Origin: Nonomuraea sp.
GTDB lineage: Bacteria > Actinomycetota > Actinomycetes > Streptosporangiales > Streptosporangiaceae
NCBI GenBank assembly: GCA_013362835.1
Contig: JABFVJ010000426.1
Span: forward strand, 1 to 6,986
Direction of reading: 5' to 3'
Length of the DNA stretch: 6,986 nucleotides
Both the position numbers and the translations under genes were made by a program. How positions within the stretch are numbered: the first letter of the stretch is position 1; every line of letters begins with the position of its first letter. This document shows positions 1 through 6,986 of the stretch, piece after piece. The notes beneath the pieces are model-generated. The model did no database searches. It worked only from the letters and a program-made list of their open reading frames with translations, and had not been told where the DNA came from.

Positions 1-615
1 TCTCTCCGCTCGGTGCTGGCCGAGGACGACCAGGGCGTACGCGGGTACGCGATCTTCCGCATCAAGTCCTCCTGGGACGCCGACGGCCTGCCTGACGGCG
101 AGCTCAGGCTCCACGAGCTGGAGGCCGCCGATCCGGCCGCCTACGCCCTGCTCTGGCGCAGCGTGCTCGACCGCGACCTGGTCACCAAGGTGACCGCGGG
201 CGGCAGGCCCGTGGACGACCCCCTGATCGCGCTGCTCGCCGACTCGCGCCAGCTGCGCGCCACCTGGTCCGACGAGCTGTGGGTACGCCTGGTCGAGGTC
301 GACAAGGCCCTGTCCGCCCGCGCCTACGCCGCGCCGGTGGACGTGGTGATCGAGGTCGAGGACGACGTGTGCCCGTGGAACGCCGGCCGCCGGCGGCTCA
401 CCGCGGACGCCGTGGGCGCGGAGTGCAAGCGGGTGGACGATGAGCCCGACCTGACGGTGCCGGTGGCCGCGCTCGGGTCGGCGTACATGGGGGACGGGCT
501 GCTCGGGGCGCAGCTCGACGCGGGGCTGCTGCGTGAGCACGCGCCGGGGGCGGTGCGGGCGCTGGCGGCCGCGATGGCGTGGAGCCCCAAGCCGCTCGCG
601 GGGCTGGTGTTCTGA
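1..615 (+). CDS. Eis-family GNAT N-acetyltransferase, C-terminal part (5' truncated by window edge)
   Basis: The frame is open from base 1 to TGA 613-615, giving 204 residues of a protein whose family is usually about 400 long. The start and the N-terminal catalytic GNAT domain therefore lie outside the window. What is visible is the end of the second, degenerate GNAT domain (GYAIFRIK, then a stretch resembling LHELEAADPAAYALLWR) followed by the SCP2-like C-terminal domain (ELWVRLVEVDKAL, then CPWNAGRRRL). Eis proteins transfer acetyl from acetyl-CoA to amines such as aminoglycosides or lysine side chains. In the M. tuberculosis enzyme the carboxylate of the last residue, a Phe, acts as general base; this protein also ends in Phe (GLVF), directly before the stop. 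The natural substrate cannot be read from sequence. The family call is firm; an aminoglycoside-resistance role is not implied. Confidence 0.87.
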   Translation, partial: SLRSVLAEDDQGVRGYAIFRIKSSWDADGLPDGELRLHELEAADPAAYALLWRSVLDRDLVTKVTAGGRPVDDPLIALLADSRQLRATWSDELWVRLVEVDKALSARAYAAPVDVVIEVEDDVCPWNAGRRRLTADAVGAECKRVDDEPDLTVPVAALGSAYMGDGLLGAQLDAGLLREHAPGAVRALAAAMAWSPKPLAGLVF

Positions 616-626
616 GGGACAGGACG

Positions 627-638
627 TAGGCTCGACGT
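627..638 (+). promoter_or_regulatory. Candidate -10 element for a leaderless transcript of the small gene at 639
   Basis: TAGGCT at 627-632 fits the actinobacterial TANNNT -10 pattern and lies 6 nt before the ATG at 639. Transcription would therefore begin at or next to the start codon. No clear TTGACA-like -35 is visible; CTGGTG at 604-609 has the right spacing but is a poor match. The alternative is read-through from the upstream acetyltransferase gene with a weak GTAGG (626-630) as ribosome site. Confidence 0.35.
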
Positions 639-785
639 ATGGCGCTGCAAAGTCTGCAGATCACCGCGACCATCGCCATGCGGGCCCGCGACGTGTCGCA
701 GCCGACGAAGGAGCAGCAGGAGGCCGCCGACCGGCGGCCCCTGCGCGACGAGACCCCGAGACGCGAGGCCAAGCGCAAGCCCTGA
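639..785 (+). CDS. Small hypothetical protein, 48 aa
   Basis: The ORF runs from ATG 639-641 to TGA 783-785, 23 nt after the acetyltransferase stop. The protein starts MALQSLQITATIAMRARDV and ends in a highly charged tail rich in Arg, Lys, Glu and Gln (from about residue 22). It has no signal peptide, membrane segment, cysteine or recognisable domain. Support for coding is compositional: 45 of 48 codons end in G or C, second positions are about half G+C, and first positions are intermediate. This is the usual signature of real genes in high-GC actinobacteria. A TAGGCT box 6 nt upstream could give a leaderless mRNA. I do not recognise the family and give no function. A chance ORF is still possible because it is short. 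Confidence 0.55.
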   Translation: MALQSLQITATIAMRARDVSQPTKEQQEAADRRPLRDETPRREAKRKP

Positions 786-816
786 CCCGCCGCCCCGGAC
801 GCGCCGCACCCGTCGC

Positions 817-847
817 GCGCACGGTGCGCCTTGAAGGGCCCGCGCCC
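817..847. other. Two short GC-rich dyads in a convergent intergenic region; weak terminator candidate
   Basis: Between the small gene (ends 785, +) and the SDR gene (ends 881, -) are two short dyads: GCGCA-CGG-TGCGC at 817-829 and GGGC-CCGC-GCCC at 836-847. Their position between converging genes suits bidirectional termination. The stems are only 5 and 4 bp and neither side has a T-run, so in a sequence this GC-rich they may be chance. The rest of 786-880 shows only a direct repeat CGCCTTGA (827-834 and 852-859). Confidence 0.22.
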
Positions 848-880
848 AGGACGCCTTGACACGGCCCGCGAGCCCGGCGG

Positions 881-1612
881 TCAGAGGATCATGCCTCCGG
901 TCGCGAGCAGGTTCTGGCCGGTGATCCAGCGGCCGTCGGGCCCGGCGAGGAACGCCACCACGGCGGCGACGTCGTCGGGCGTGCCGAGCCGGCCCAGCGC
1001 CGTGAACGGGAGCGTCCGCTCGACCGCGCCCGGCGGGTTGGCCGCGCGCAGCATGTCGGTGTCGGTCGCCCCGGGCGAGACGGTGTTGGCCGTGATCCCG
1101 CGCCCGCCGAACTCGCGGGCCGCGACCTTGGCGAACTGCTCGATCGCCGCCTTGCTGCCCTGGTAGAGGGCGAGCGACGGCGCGGGGATCTTCGTGTTGA
1201 GCGTGGAGACGTTGATGATGCGGCCGCCGTCGCGCATGACCCGGCCCGCCCACTGGACGGCCAGGAACACGGCCCGGGTGTTGACCGCGAACACCCGCTC
1301 GTAGTCCTCGTCGGTGACGTCGGCGATGAGCTTCTGGCCGGTGGTCCCGGCCGCGTTGTTGACCAGGATGTCCAGGCCCGGCAGCCGCGCCTCGGCCTCG
1401 GCGAACAGGCGCTCCAGGTCGCCCCGCTCGCCCACGTCGGCCCGTACGGCGTGGGCCCCGGTCTCCTTGGCGACCCGCTCGGCCGCCCCCGCGTCGGCGC
1501 GGTAACCGAAGACGACCTCGGCCCCGCCGGAGGTGAGCCGTTCGACCACGGCCCTGCCGATGCCGCGCGAGCCTCCCGTTACCAGTGCGCCCTTTCCTGA
1601 GAACACGTCCAT
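881..1612 (-). CDS. SDR family NAD(P)-dependent oxidoreductase (FabG-like), 243 aa
   Basis: This is a complete classical short-chain dehydrogenase/reductase with a single Rossmann domain. Visible motifs are the dinucleotide-binding TGGSRGIG (12-19), the adenine-contacting DV (59-60), NNAAG (85-89), and a full catalytic tetrad of Asn111, Ser136, Tyr150 (in YQGSK) and Lys154, followed by SPGATDTDM after the active site. Arg16 inside the glycine-rich motif and Arg38 after the second strand suggest a preference for NADP(H), which is inference. The substrate is unknown; the overall form resembles 3-oxoacyl-ACP reductases, but no fatty-acid genes are nearby. The ATG at 1612-1610 lies 9 nt after the def stop. 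A GTAGG (1625-1621) overlapping that stop sits 8 nt before the start, so the two genes are probably co-transcribed and perhaps translationally coupled. Confidence 0.93.
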   Translation of the reverse strand: MDVFSGKGALVTGGSRGIGRAVVERLTSGGAEVVFGYRADAGAAERVAKETGAHAVRADVGERGDLERLFAEAEARLPGLDILVNNAAGTTGQKLIADVTDEDYERVFAVNTRAVFLAVQWAGRVMRDGGRIINVSTLNTKIPAPSLALYQGSKAAIEQFAKVAAREFGGRGITANTVSPGATDTDMLRAANPPGAVERTLPFTALGRLGTPDDVAAVVAFLAGPDGRWITGQNLLATGGMIL

Positions 1613-1621
1613 GCCGCCAAC

Positions 1622-2107
1622 CTACGCCCTGAGGATGATCTTGCGGGCCTCGTTCTTGGGCAGGCGGTCGACGTACAGCTTGCCGTCGAGGTGTTCGGTC
1701 TCGTGCTGGAAGCAGCGGGCCAGCGAGCCGCGGGCGGTGATCCGTACGGACCGCTGCAGCCGGTCGAGCCCCTCGACGGTGACGCCGGCGGCCCGCGCGA
1801 CCGGGGCGTAGATCGGCTGGCCGGTACGGCGGTCGGGCACCGACAGGCAGCCCTCCTCGTCGGAGACCTCCTCGGCGTCGTCCACGGTGAGCACGGGGTT
1901 GATCACGTGGCCCTTGCGCCCGGCGATGTCGTAGACGAACAGCCGGCGCGACACGCCGATCTGCGGCCCGGCCAGGCCCACGCCGTCGACCGCGTACATC
2001 GCCTGGAACATCTCCTCGATCAGGCGGCGCAACTCGCGGTCGAAGTCCGTGACGGGCTCGGCGGGCGTGCGCAGCACCGGATCGCCGACGACGCGGATCT
2101 CACGCAT
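1622..2107 (-). CDS. def: Peptide deformylase, 161 aa
   Basis: The enzyme removes the formyl group from the N-terminal Met of nascent proteins in the cytoplasm. All three family motifs are present. Motif 1 is GVGLAGPQ (42-49), with Gly in place of the more usual second Ala. Motif 2 is EGCLS (85-89), giving metal ligand Cys87. Motif 3 is QHETEHLDG (134-142), giving ligands His135 and His139 and catalytic Glu136; Glu138 stands where Asp is common. The protein ends 20 residues after motif 3, a compact actinobacterial form. The ATG at 2107-2105 has a GGAG at 2115-2112 (4 nt spacing), and a GGAAG slightly further upstream. An in-frame extension upstream carries no family sequence, so this start is preferred. 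It leads an apparent operon with the SDR gene and is divergent from rpiB. Bacteria of this group often have more than one def. Confidence 0.95.
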   Translation of the reverse strand: MREIRVVGDPVLRTPAEPVTDFDRELRRLIEEMFQAMYAVDGVGLAGPQIGVSRRLFVYDIAGRKGHVINPVLTVDDAEEVSDEEGCLSVPDRRTGQPIYAPVARAAGVTVEGLDRLQRSVRITARGSLARCFQHETEHLDGKLYVDRLPKNEARKIILRA

Positions 2108-2121
2108 GGGACTCCACTTCC

Positions 2122-2152
2122 GTAAGGACTGGGGAACGGTAGGGGTCCTTAC
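2122..2152. promoter_or_regulatory. Exact 8-bp inverted repeat in the def/rpiB divergent region, possible operator
   Basis: GTAAGGAC (2122-2129) and GTCCTTAC (2145-2152) are perfect inverted copies with a 15-nt spacer, so the arm centres are 23 bp apart, about two helical turns. This is compatible with a dimeric regulator binding one face of the DNA. The repeat begins 15 nt upstream of the def ATG. On the minus strand two -10-like boxes fall in or next to it: TAGAGT (2156-2151) and TACCGT (2141-2136), both without a good -35. A bound protein would therefore cover the likely def promoter. As RNA the arms could also form a stem in the def leader. Which is correct cannot be told from sequence. 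Confidence 0.42.
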
Positions 2153-2185
2153 TCTAGCCAGCGAGTGGGAACGGCGGGGCTGTGG

Positions 2186-2197
2186 AAGACTGGGCGG
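2186..2197 (+). promoter_or_regulatory. Weak -10-like box just before rpiB
   Basis: AAGACT (2186-2191) stands 6 nt before the GTG at 2198, the same spacing as the TAGGCT box before the small gene at 639. It differs from TANNNT at the first base and no -35 is visible. The overlapping GGAAG (2184-2188), 9 nt before the GTG, could instead serve as a ribosome-binding site, in which case the promoter lies further upstream. Confidence 0.22.
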
Positions 2198-2665
2198 GTG
2201 CGTGTCTACATCGGTGCCGACCATGCCGGCTATGAGCTCAAGAACCACCTCGTGTCCTGGCTCAAGGACCACGGTCACGAGGTGACCGACTGCGGTCCCT
2301 TCGTCTACGACGCCGAGGACGACTATCCCGCGTTCGTCCTGCGCGCGGCCGAGGGCGTCGCGGGCGACCCCGGCAGCCTGGGGGTGGTGATCGGCGGCTC
2401 CGGCAACGGCGAGCAGATCGCGGCCAACAAGGTGCGCGGCATCCGCGCGGCCCTGGCCTGGAGCGAGGAGACCGCCCGCCTGGCCCGCGAGCACAACAAC
2501 GCCAGCGTCGTCAGCGTCGGCGCGCGCATGCACACGACCGAGGAGGCGACCCGGTTCGTGGAGGTGTTCCTGACCACCTCCTTCTCCGGCAGCGAGCGCC
2601 ACAGCAGGCGCATCGCGCAGCTCGCCACCTACGAGACGATCGGCCAGCTCCCCTCGCTGCCCTAG
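2198..2665 (+). CDS. rpiB: Ribose-5-phosphate isomerase B, 155 aa
   Basis: This enzyme interconverts ribose 5-phosphate and ribulose 5-phosphate in the non-oxidative pentose phosphate pathway. The whole protein is a LacAB/RpiB domain. It opens with MRVYIGADHAGYELK, and Asp8-His9 are the conserved substrate residues. The anion-hole loop GGSGNGEQIAANK (66-78) carries Glu72, the catalytic base of the mycobacterial type, where the E. coli type uses Cys. His99, Arg110, Arg134 and Arg138 match the phosphate and ring-opening residues of the M. tuberculosis enzyme (Rv2465c) by position. The GTG at 2198 is chosen because the conserved sequence begins there; a GTG at 2165 would add 11 unconserved residues. 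The gene is divergent from def and converges on the aldehyde dehydrogenase with only 20 nt between stops. In M. tuberculosis, as I recall, rpiB sits beside Rv2466c on the same strand, unlike here. Confidence 0.95.
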   Translation: MRVYIGADHAGYELKNHLVSWLKDHGHEVTDCGPFVYDAEDDYPAFVLRAAEGVAGDPGSLGVVIGGSGNGEQIAANKVRGIRAALAWSEETARLAREHNNASVVSVGARMHTTEEATRFVEVFLTTSFSGSERHSRRIAQLATYETIGQLPSLP

Positions 2666-2685
2666 CGTCACGGCCTCGGGAGCGT

Positions 2686-4089
2686 CTAGAGCTGCATCGA
2701 CTTGACCTCCAGATACTCTTCGAGGCCGTATTCGCCGAGCTCGCGGCCCACGCCCGACTGCTTGTAGCCGCCGAAGGGCGCGAGCGGGTTGAACTGGCCG
2801 CCGTTGACGGCGACCTGGCCGGTGCGCAGCTTGCGCGCCACCGCGACCGCGCGCTCCTCGCTGCCCGACCAGACGGCTCCGGCCAGGCCGTACTTCGTGT
2901 CGTTGGCGATCTGCACGGCCTGGGTCTCGCTCGTGTACGGGATCAGCGAGAGCACCGGGCCGAAGATCTCCTCCTGCTCGATCGTCATCCCCGGCTCGAC
3001 CCCGGCGAACACCGTGGGCTCGACGTAGAAGCCGCGGTCGTGGGGCCGCTCGGTGCCGCCCGCCACGAGCCGCGCGCCCTCCTCCTGGCCCCGGTTGATG
3101 TAGTGGACCACGCGGTCGCGCTGGGCCCGCGAGACCAGCGGCCCGACCCTGGTCGAGGCGTCGAAGGGGTCGCCGACGACGTATTTGCGGGTCGCGGCGA
3201 CGGCCAGGCGGACGGCCTCGTCGTACTGGTCGCGGTGGACGATCATGCGGGACCAGGCCGAGCAGGTCTGGCCGGCGTTGACGAAGCAGTTGGCGACCCC
3301 GACCTTGACGGCCGTGGCCAGGTCGGCGTCGGGCAGGATGATGTTGGCCGACTTGCCGCCGAGCTCCAGCGCCACGCGCTTGACGGTCTCGGCCGCGAGG
3401 GCGGCGACCCTGCGGCCGGCCGCCGTGGAGCCGGTGAAGGAGACCATGTCGACCTCGGGGTGGGCGGCCATGGCCTCGCCCACGACCGGGCCACGCCCGC
3501 TGACCAGGTTGAACACCCCGGGCGGCAGGCCGACCTCGTCGAAGATCTCCGCCAGCGCGTACGCGGCGAGCGGCGCCACCTCGCTCGGCTTGAGCACCAC
3601 CGTGCAGCCGGCGGCGAGGGCCGGACCGACCTTGCAGATGATCTGGTGCAGCGGGTAGTTCCACGGGGTGATCGCGGCGACGACCCCGATCGGCTCCTTG
3701 ACCAGCAGCGAGTTGCCGATGCGGGACTCGCGGGGGTAGCTCTCGGCCATCTGGGCGTAGGAGGACAGGACGGCCGCGGGCATGAGGGTCTGCACCTTGA
3801 GCGCGAAGCCGAACGGCGACCCCATGTCGGTCGCGATGGTCTTGGCCACCTCGTCGGAGCGCTGTTTCAGCAGCGCGGCGGCCTCGCCGAGCAGTTTCGC
3901 GCGCTCGCCGGCGGCGGTCTCCGACCAGATGGGGAAGGCCTTTCGCGCGGCCGACACGGCCGCTTCCACATCGTCCGCGGTGCCCGCCGGCACCCGGTCG
4001 ATGATCTCTTCCGTCGCCGGGTTCGTGACGTCGATGGGCTCTTCGGACGTGGAGGCGGCCCAGGAACCGCCTATGTACAGCTCGCGCAT
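2686..4089 (-). CDS. NAD(P)-dependent aldehyde dehydrogenase, 467 aa
   Basis: This is a complete member of the ALDH superfamily, oxidising an aldehyde to the carboxylic acid with NAD(P)+. Every core residue is visible: Asn144 in TPWNYPLHQ (oxyanion hole), Lys167 in KPSE (cofactor), SFTGS (217-221), Glu242 in LELGGKSA (general base), the nucleophile Cys276 in [11 protein letters not shown], Glu374 in EEIFGPVLS (cofactor ribose), and the C-terminal [12 protein letters not shown] (439-450). The length is slightly short of the usual 480-500 because the N-terminus is trim; no domain is missing. The substrate cannot be named. The ATG at 4089-4087 has GAGGA (4101-4097) 7 nt upstream. The gene is on the same strand as the Rv2466c-like gene but separated from it by 129 nt with several dyads, so it probably has its own promoter. 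Its presence between rpiB and the Rv2466c homologue differs from the mycobacterial order. Confidence 0.93.
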   Translation of the reverse strand: MRELYIGGSWAASTSEEPIDVTNPATEEIIDRVPAGTADDVEAAVSAARKAFPIWSETAAGERAKLLGEAAALLKQRSDEVAKTIATDMGSPFGFALKVQTLMPAAVLSSYAQMAESYPRESRIGNSLLVKEPIGVVAAITPWNYPLHQIICKVGPALAAGCTVVLKPSEVAPLAAYALAEIFDEVGLPPGVFNLVSGRGPVVGEAMAAHPEVDMVSFTGSTAAGRRVAALAAETVKRVALELGGKSANIILPDADLATAVKVGVANCFVNAGQTCSAWSRMIVHRDQYDEAVRLAVAATRKYVVGDPFDASTRVGPLVSRAQRDRVVHYINRGQEEGARLVAGGTERPHDRGFYVEPTVFAGVEPGMTIEQEEIFGPVLSLIPYTSETQAVQIANDTKYGLAGAVWSGSEERAVAVARKLRTGQVAVNGGQFNPLAPFGGYKQSGVGRELGEYGLEEYLEVKSMQL

Positions 4090-4132
4090 GACCCCATCCT
4101 CGCGTGCACGGCGTCAGCTGGCGAGGGCACAT

Positions 4133-4174
4133 TTCCTGCAGGGGAGAATCTTCATCCCCCTGGCCCTGCAAGAA
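4133..4174. repeat. Imperfect inverted repeat with nested dyad upstream of the aldehyde dehydrogenase
   Basis: TTCCTGCAGGG (4133-4143) and CCCTGCAAGAA (4164-4174) are inverted copies matching at 10 of 11 positions, with a 20-nt spacer. The spacer edges carry a second dyad, GGGGA (4141-4145) with TCCCC (4155-4159), around an inner GAATCTTC. This lies 44-85 nt before the aldehyde dehydrogenase ATG, a usual place for an operator or an RNA leader structure. I know of no named regulator with this site. Confidence 0.35.
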
Positions 4175-4191
4175 CCTACCGCCAGGGTAGG
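4170..4191 (-). terminator. Perfect 6-bp dyad followed by TTCTT: terminator of the Rv2466c-like gene, or an operator
   Basis: On the minus strand CCTACC (4191-4186), a 5-nt loop CTGGC and GGTAGG (4180-4175) form a perfect 6-bp stem, followed directly by TTCTT (4174-4170). It begins 28 nt after the stop of the Rv2466c-like gene, so an intrinsic terminator is the simplest reading. The stem is short. The same 17-bp palindrome is also the size and shape of a TetR-family operator and lies 86-102 nt upstream of the aldehyde dehydrogenase start, so a regulatory role is a fair alternative. Confidence 0.35.
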
Positions 4192-4218
4192 AGTCTTACC
4201 CCGGCGGAGGAAGGCATA

Positions 4219-4839
4219 TCAGTCGAACGTGGGCTGTCTGGTACGAGTCCGCTTCAGCTCGAAGAAGTCCTCGAACTCCGTGACGAGAAGGACGCCGTCC
4301 CACAGCCTGCCCGCTTCCTCCCCCTTCGGGATGGACGTGATCACGGGACCGAAGAAGGCGTTGGCGCCGACGCGGATGACCGGGGTGCCGACCTCCTGGC
4401 CGACCAGGTCGATGCCCTCGTTGTGGGAGGCGCGTACGTCGTCGTCCCACTCGGTGGCATGAGCGGCGGCGGCGAGGTCGCGGCCGAGGCCCACGGCCTC
4501 CAGGGAGTCCTCGATGATCTCGCCGAGGCGGCTGAGGTCCTTGTTCCCGCCCTGGTTGTGCAGGCGCGTGCCGAGCTCGGTGTAGAGCGGGCCGACGACC
4601 TCGTCGCCGTGCTTGGCGCGGGCGGCGGCGACCACGCGTACGGGCTCGATGGCCCGCGCGATGGCCTCGCGGTAGGAGTCGGGGACGTCCTTGCCCTCGT
4701 TGAGGACGTTGAGACTCATGACGTGCCAGCGCGGCTCGATGGGACGAACCTTCTCCACTTCGAGAAGCCATCGTGACGTCGCCCAGGCAAATGGGCAGGA
4801 AGGATCGAACCAGAGATCCACGGGAATCTTCTCAGTCAC
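4219..4839 (-). CDS. Mycothiol-dependent nitroreductase Rv2466c-like DsbA-family protein, 206 aa, CPFA variant
   Basis: The protein is a thioredoxin-fold/DsbA-insert protein that matches M. tuberculosis Rv2466c along its length, including DLWFDPSCPFAWATSRW (8-24), HVMSLNVLNE (39-48), HNQG (94-97), GTPVI with the cis-Pro (Pro153), FFGPV and the C-terminal FFELKRTRT. Rv2466c is a cytoplasmic, mycothiol-linked oxidoreductase that reduces nitro compounds and activates the prodrug TP053. Its active site is CPWC; here it is Cys15-Pro-Phe-Ala18, so the nucleophile remains and the second Cys is lost. No other Cys is present in the protein, which implies a monothiol mechanism using mycothiol (inference). 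There is no signal peptide. The GTG at 4839-4837 begins the homologous sequence and has no Shine-Dalgarno. A SigR/SigH-type promoter ends about 10 nt upstream, suggesting a leaderless or near-leaderless mRNA. The gene is divergent from pepN, as in mycobacteria. Confidence 0.92.
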   Translation of the reverse strand: MTEKIPVDLWFDPSCPFAWATSRWLLEVEKVRPIEPRWHVMSLNVLNEGKDVPDSYREAIARAIEPVRVVAAARAKHGDEVVGPLYTELGTRLHNQGGNKDLSRLGEIIEDSLEAVGLGRDLAAAAHATEWDDDVRASHNEGIDLVGQEVGTPVIRVGANAFFGPVITSIPKGEEAGRLWDGVLLVTEFEDFFELKRTRTRQPTFD

Positions 4840-4847
4840 GTGGGGCC

Positions 4848-4877
4848 ATAACCTGAGGGTGTCGAGGTCCTATTCCC
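4848..4877 (-). promoter_or_regulatory. SigR/SigH-type (thiol-oxidative stress) promoter for the Rv2466c-like gene
   Basis: On the minus strand GGGAAT (4877-4872) is followed after 18 nt by GGTTAT (4853-4848). The recalled consensus for Streptomyces SigR and mycobacterial SigH is GGAAT/C, about 18 nt, then GTT. The match is complete in both elements and in spacing. The GTT ends 10 nt before the GTG start of the Rv2466c homologue, a gene known to belong to the SigH regulon in M. tuberculosis. Transcription would start within a few bases of the GTG, which explains the lack of a ribosome-binding site. Confidence 0.62.
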
Positions 4878-4884
4878 GGCGTGG

Positions 4885-4923
4885 CAGGATACCGACAAAC
4901 TACAACGAAGTGGTGAAAAGGAG
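4885..4923 (+). promoter_or_regulatory. pepN leader: strong ribosome-binding site and possible -10
   Basis: AAGGAG (4918-4923) lies 6 nt before TTG 4930 and fixes that codon as the pepN start. CAGGAT (4885-4890) could be a -10 box, giving a leader of about 30 nt, but no -35 is recognisable, so that part is weak. No GGAAT-N18-GTT element faces pepN. Its promoter and the SigR-type promoter are therefore probably separate and back to back. Confidence 0.55.
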
Positions 4924-4929
4924 CGCAAC

Positions 4930-6986
<2,057 letters not shown>

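Noticed and set aside
2132..2174. Two GGGAACGG copies (2132-2139 and 2167-2174) as SigR-type -35 boxes for rpiB
   Set aside because: Neither is followed by GTT at 17-20 nt, so the promoter pattern is incomplete. The repeat is short and G-rich and may be chance.
2165..2197. Upstream GTG at 2165 as the rpiB start
   Set aside because: It adds 11 residues (MGTAGLWKTGR) without similarity to the family, and the conserved RpiB sequence begins at the GTG at 2198.
2662..2689. CTAG...CTAG dyad across the rpiB/aldehyde dehydrogenase junction as a terminator
   Set aside because: The 4-bp arms do not extend inward into a stem; they arise from the two TAG stop codons.
4135..4142. CCTGCAGG palindrome
   Set aside because: On its own it is an 8-bp restriction-site-like palindrome; only its membership in the larger inverted repeat 4133-4174 is worth noting.
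1622..4171. A single 849-codon minus-strand reading frame covering def and the aldehyde dehydrogenase region
   Set aside because: Only its last 161 codons are def. The rest is the wrong frame of rpiB antisense and the aldehyde dehydrogenase, very rich in Arg and Gly with no family motif, as expected for a shadow frame in high-GC DNA.
3040..4776. A 578-codon plus-strand frame opposite the aldehyde dehydrogenase and Rv2466c-like genes
   Set aside because: It crosses two well-supported minus-strand genes and their intergenic region and has shadow-type composition with no recognisable domain.

Overview
This is chromosomal DNA from a high-GC actinobacterium. Codon third positions are almost all G or C. 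GTG and TTG starts occur. The window holds an Eis-type acetyltransferase, an RpiB that closely resembles the mycobacterial form, and a member of the mycothiol-dependent Rv2466c family, which is found only in actinobacteria. The protein sequences fit a filamentous actinomycete (Streptosporangiales or Streptomyces-like) better than a mycobacterium, but the genus is inference.

Layout. Positions 1-615 (+) are the C-terminal half of an Eis-family GNAT acetyltransferase, cut by the window edge. At 639-785 (+) lies a 48-codon hypothetical gene with a possible leaderless start. A minus-strand pair follows: def (peptide deformylase, 2107 to 1622) and an SDR oxidoreductase (1612 to 881), separated by 9 nt. 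A divergent intergenic region of 90 nt carries an exact 8-bp inverted repeat and separates def from rpiB (2198-2665, +). rpiB converges on an aldehyde dehydrogenase (4089 to 2686, -). Next is a 129-nt region rich in dyads, then an Rv2466c-like DsbA-fold protein (4839 to 4219, -). A second divergent region of 90 nt leads into pepN (from TTG 4930, +), which runs off the right edge after 685 codons.

How the genes fit together. From memory, rpiB (Rv2465c), Rv2466c and pepN (Rv2467) are adjacent in Mycobacterium tuberculosis, with Rv2466c and pepN divergent. The divergent pair is kept here, but rpiB is on the other strand and an aldehyde dehydrogenase lies between. Upstream of the Rv2466c homologue is a good match to a SigR/SigH thiol-oxidative-stress promoter, GGGAAT-N18-GGTT. 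This fits the known SigH control of Rv2466c. The other genes are ordinary metabolism and housekeeping: formyl removal, peptide trimming, pentose phosphate isomerisation and aldehyde oxidation.

I found no mobile element, CRISPR array, tRNA or rRNA, and no convincing new multi-gene system. The points most worth a second look are the SigR-type promoter, the loss of the second cysteine (CPFA instead of CPWC) in the Rv2466c homologue, the dyads in the two minus-strand upstream regions, and the small gene at 639-785.
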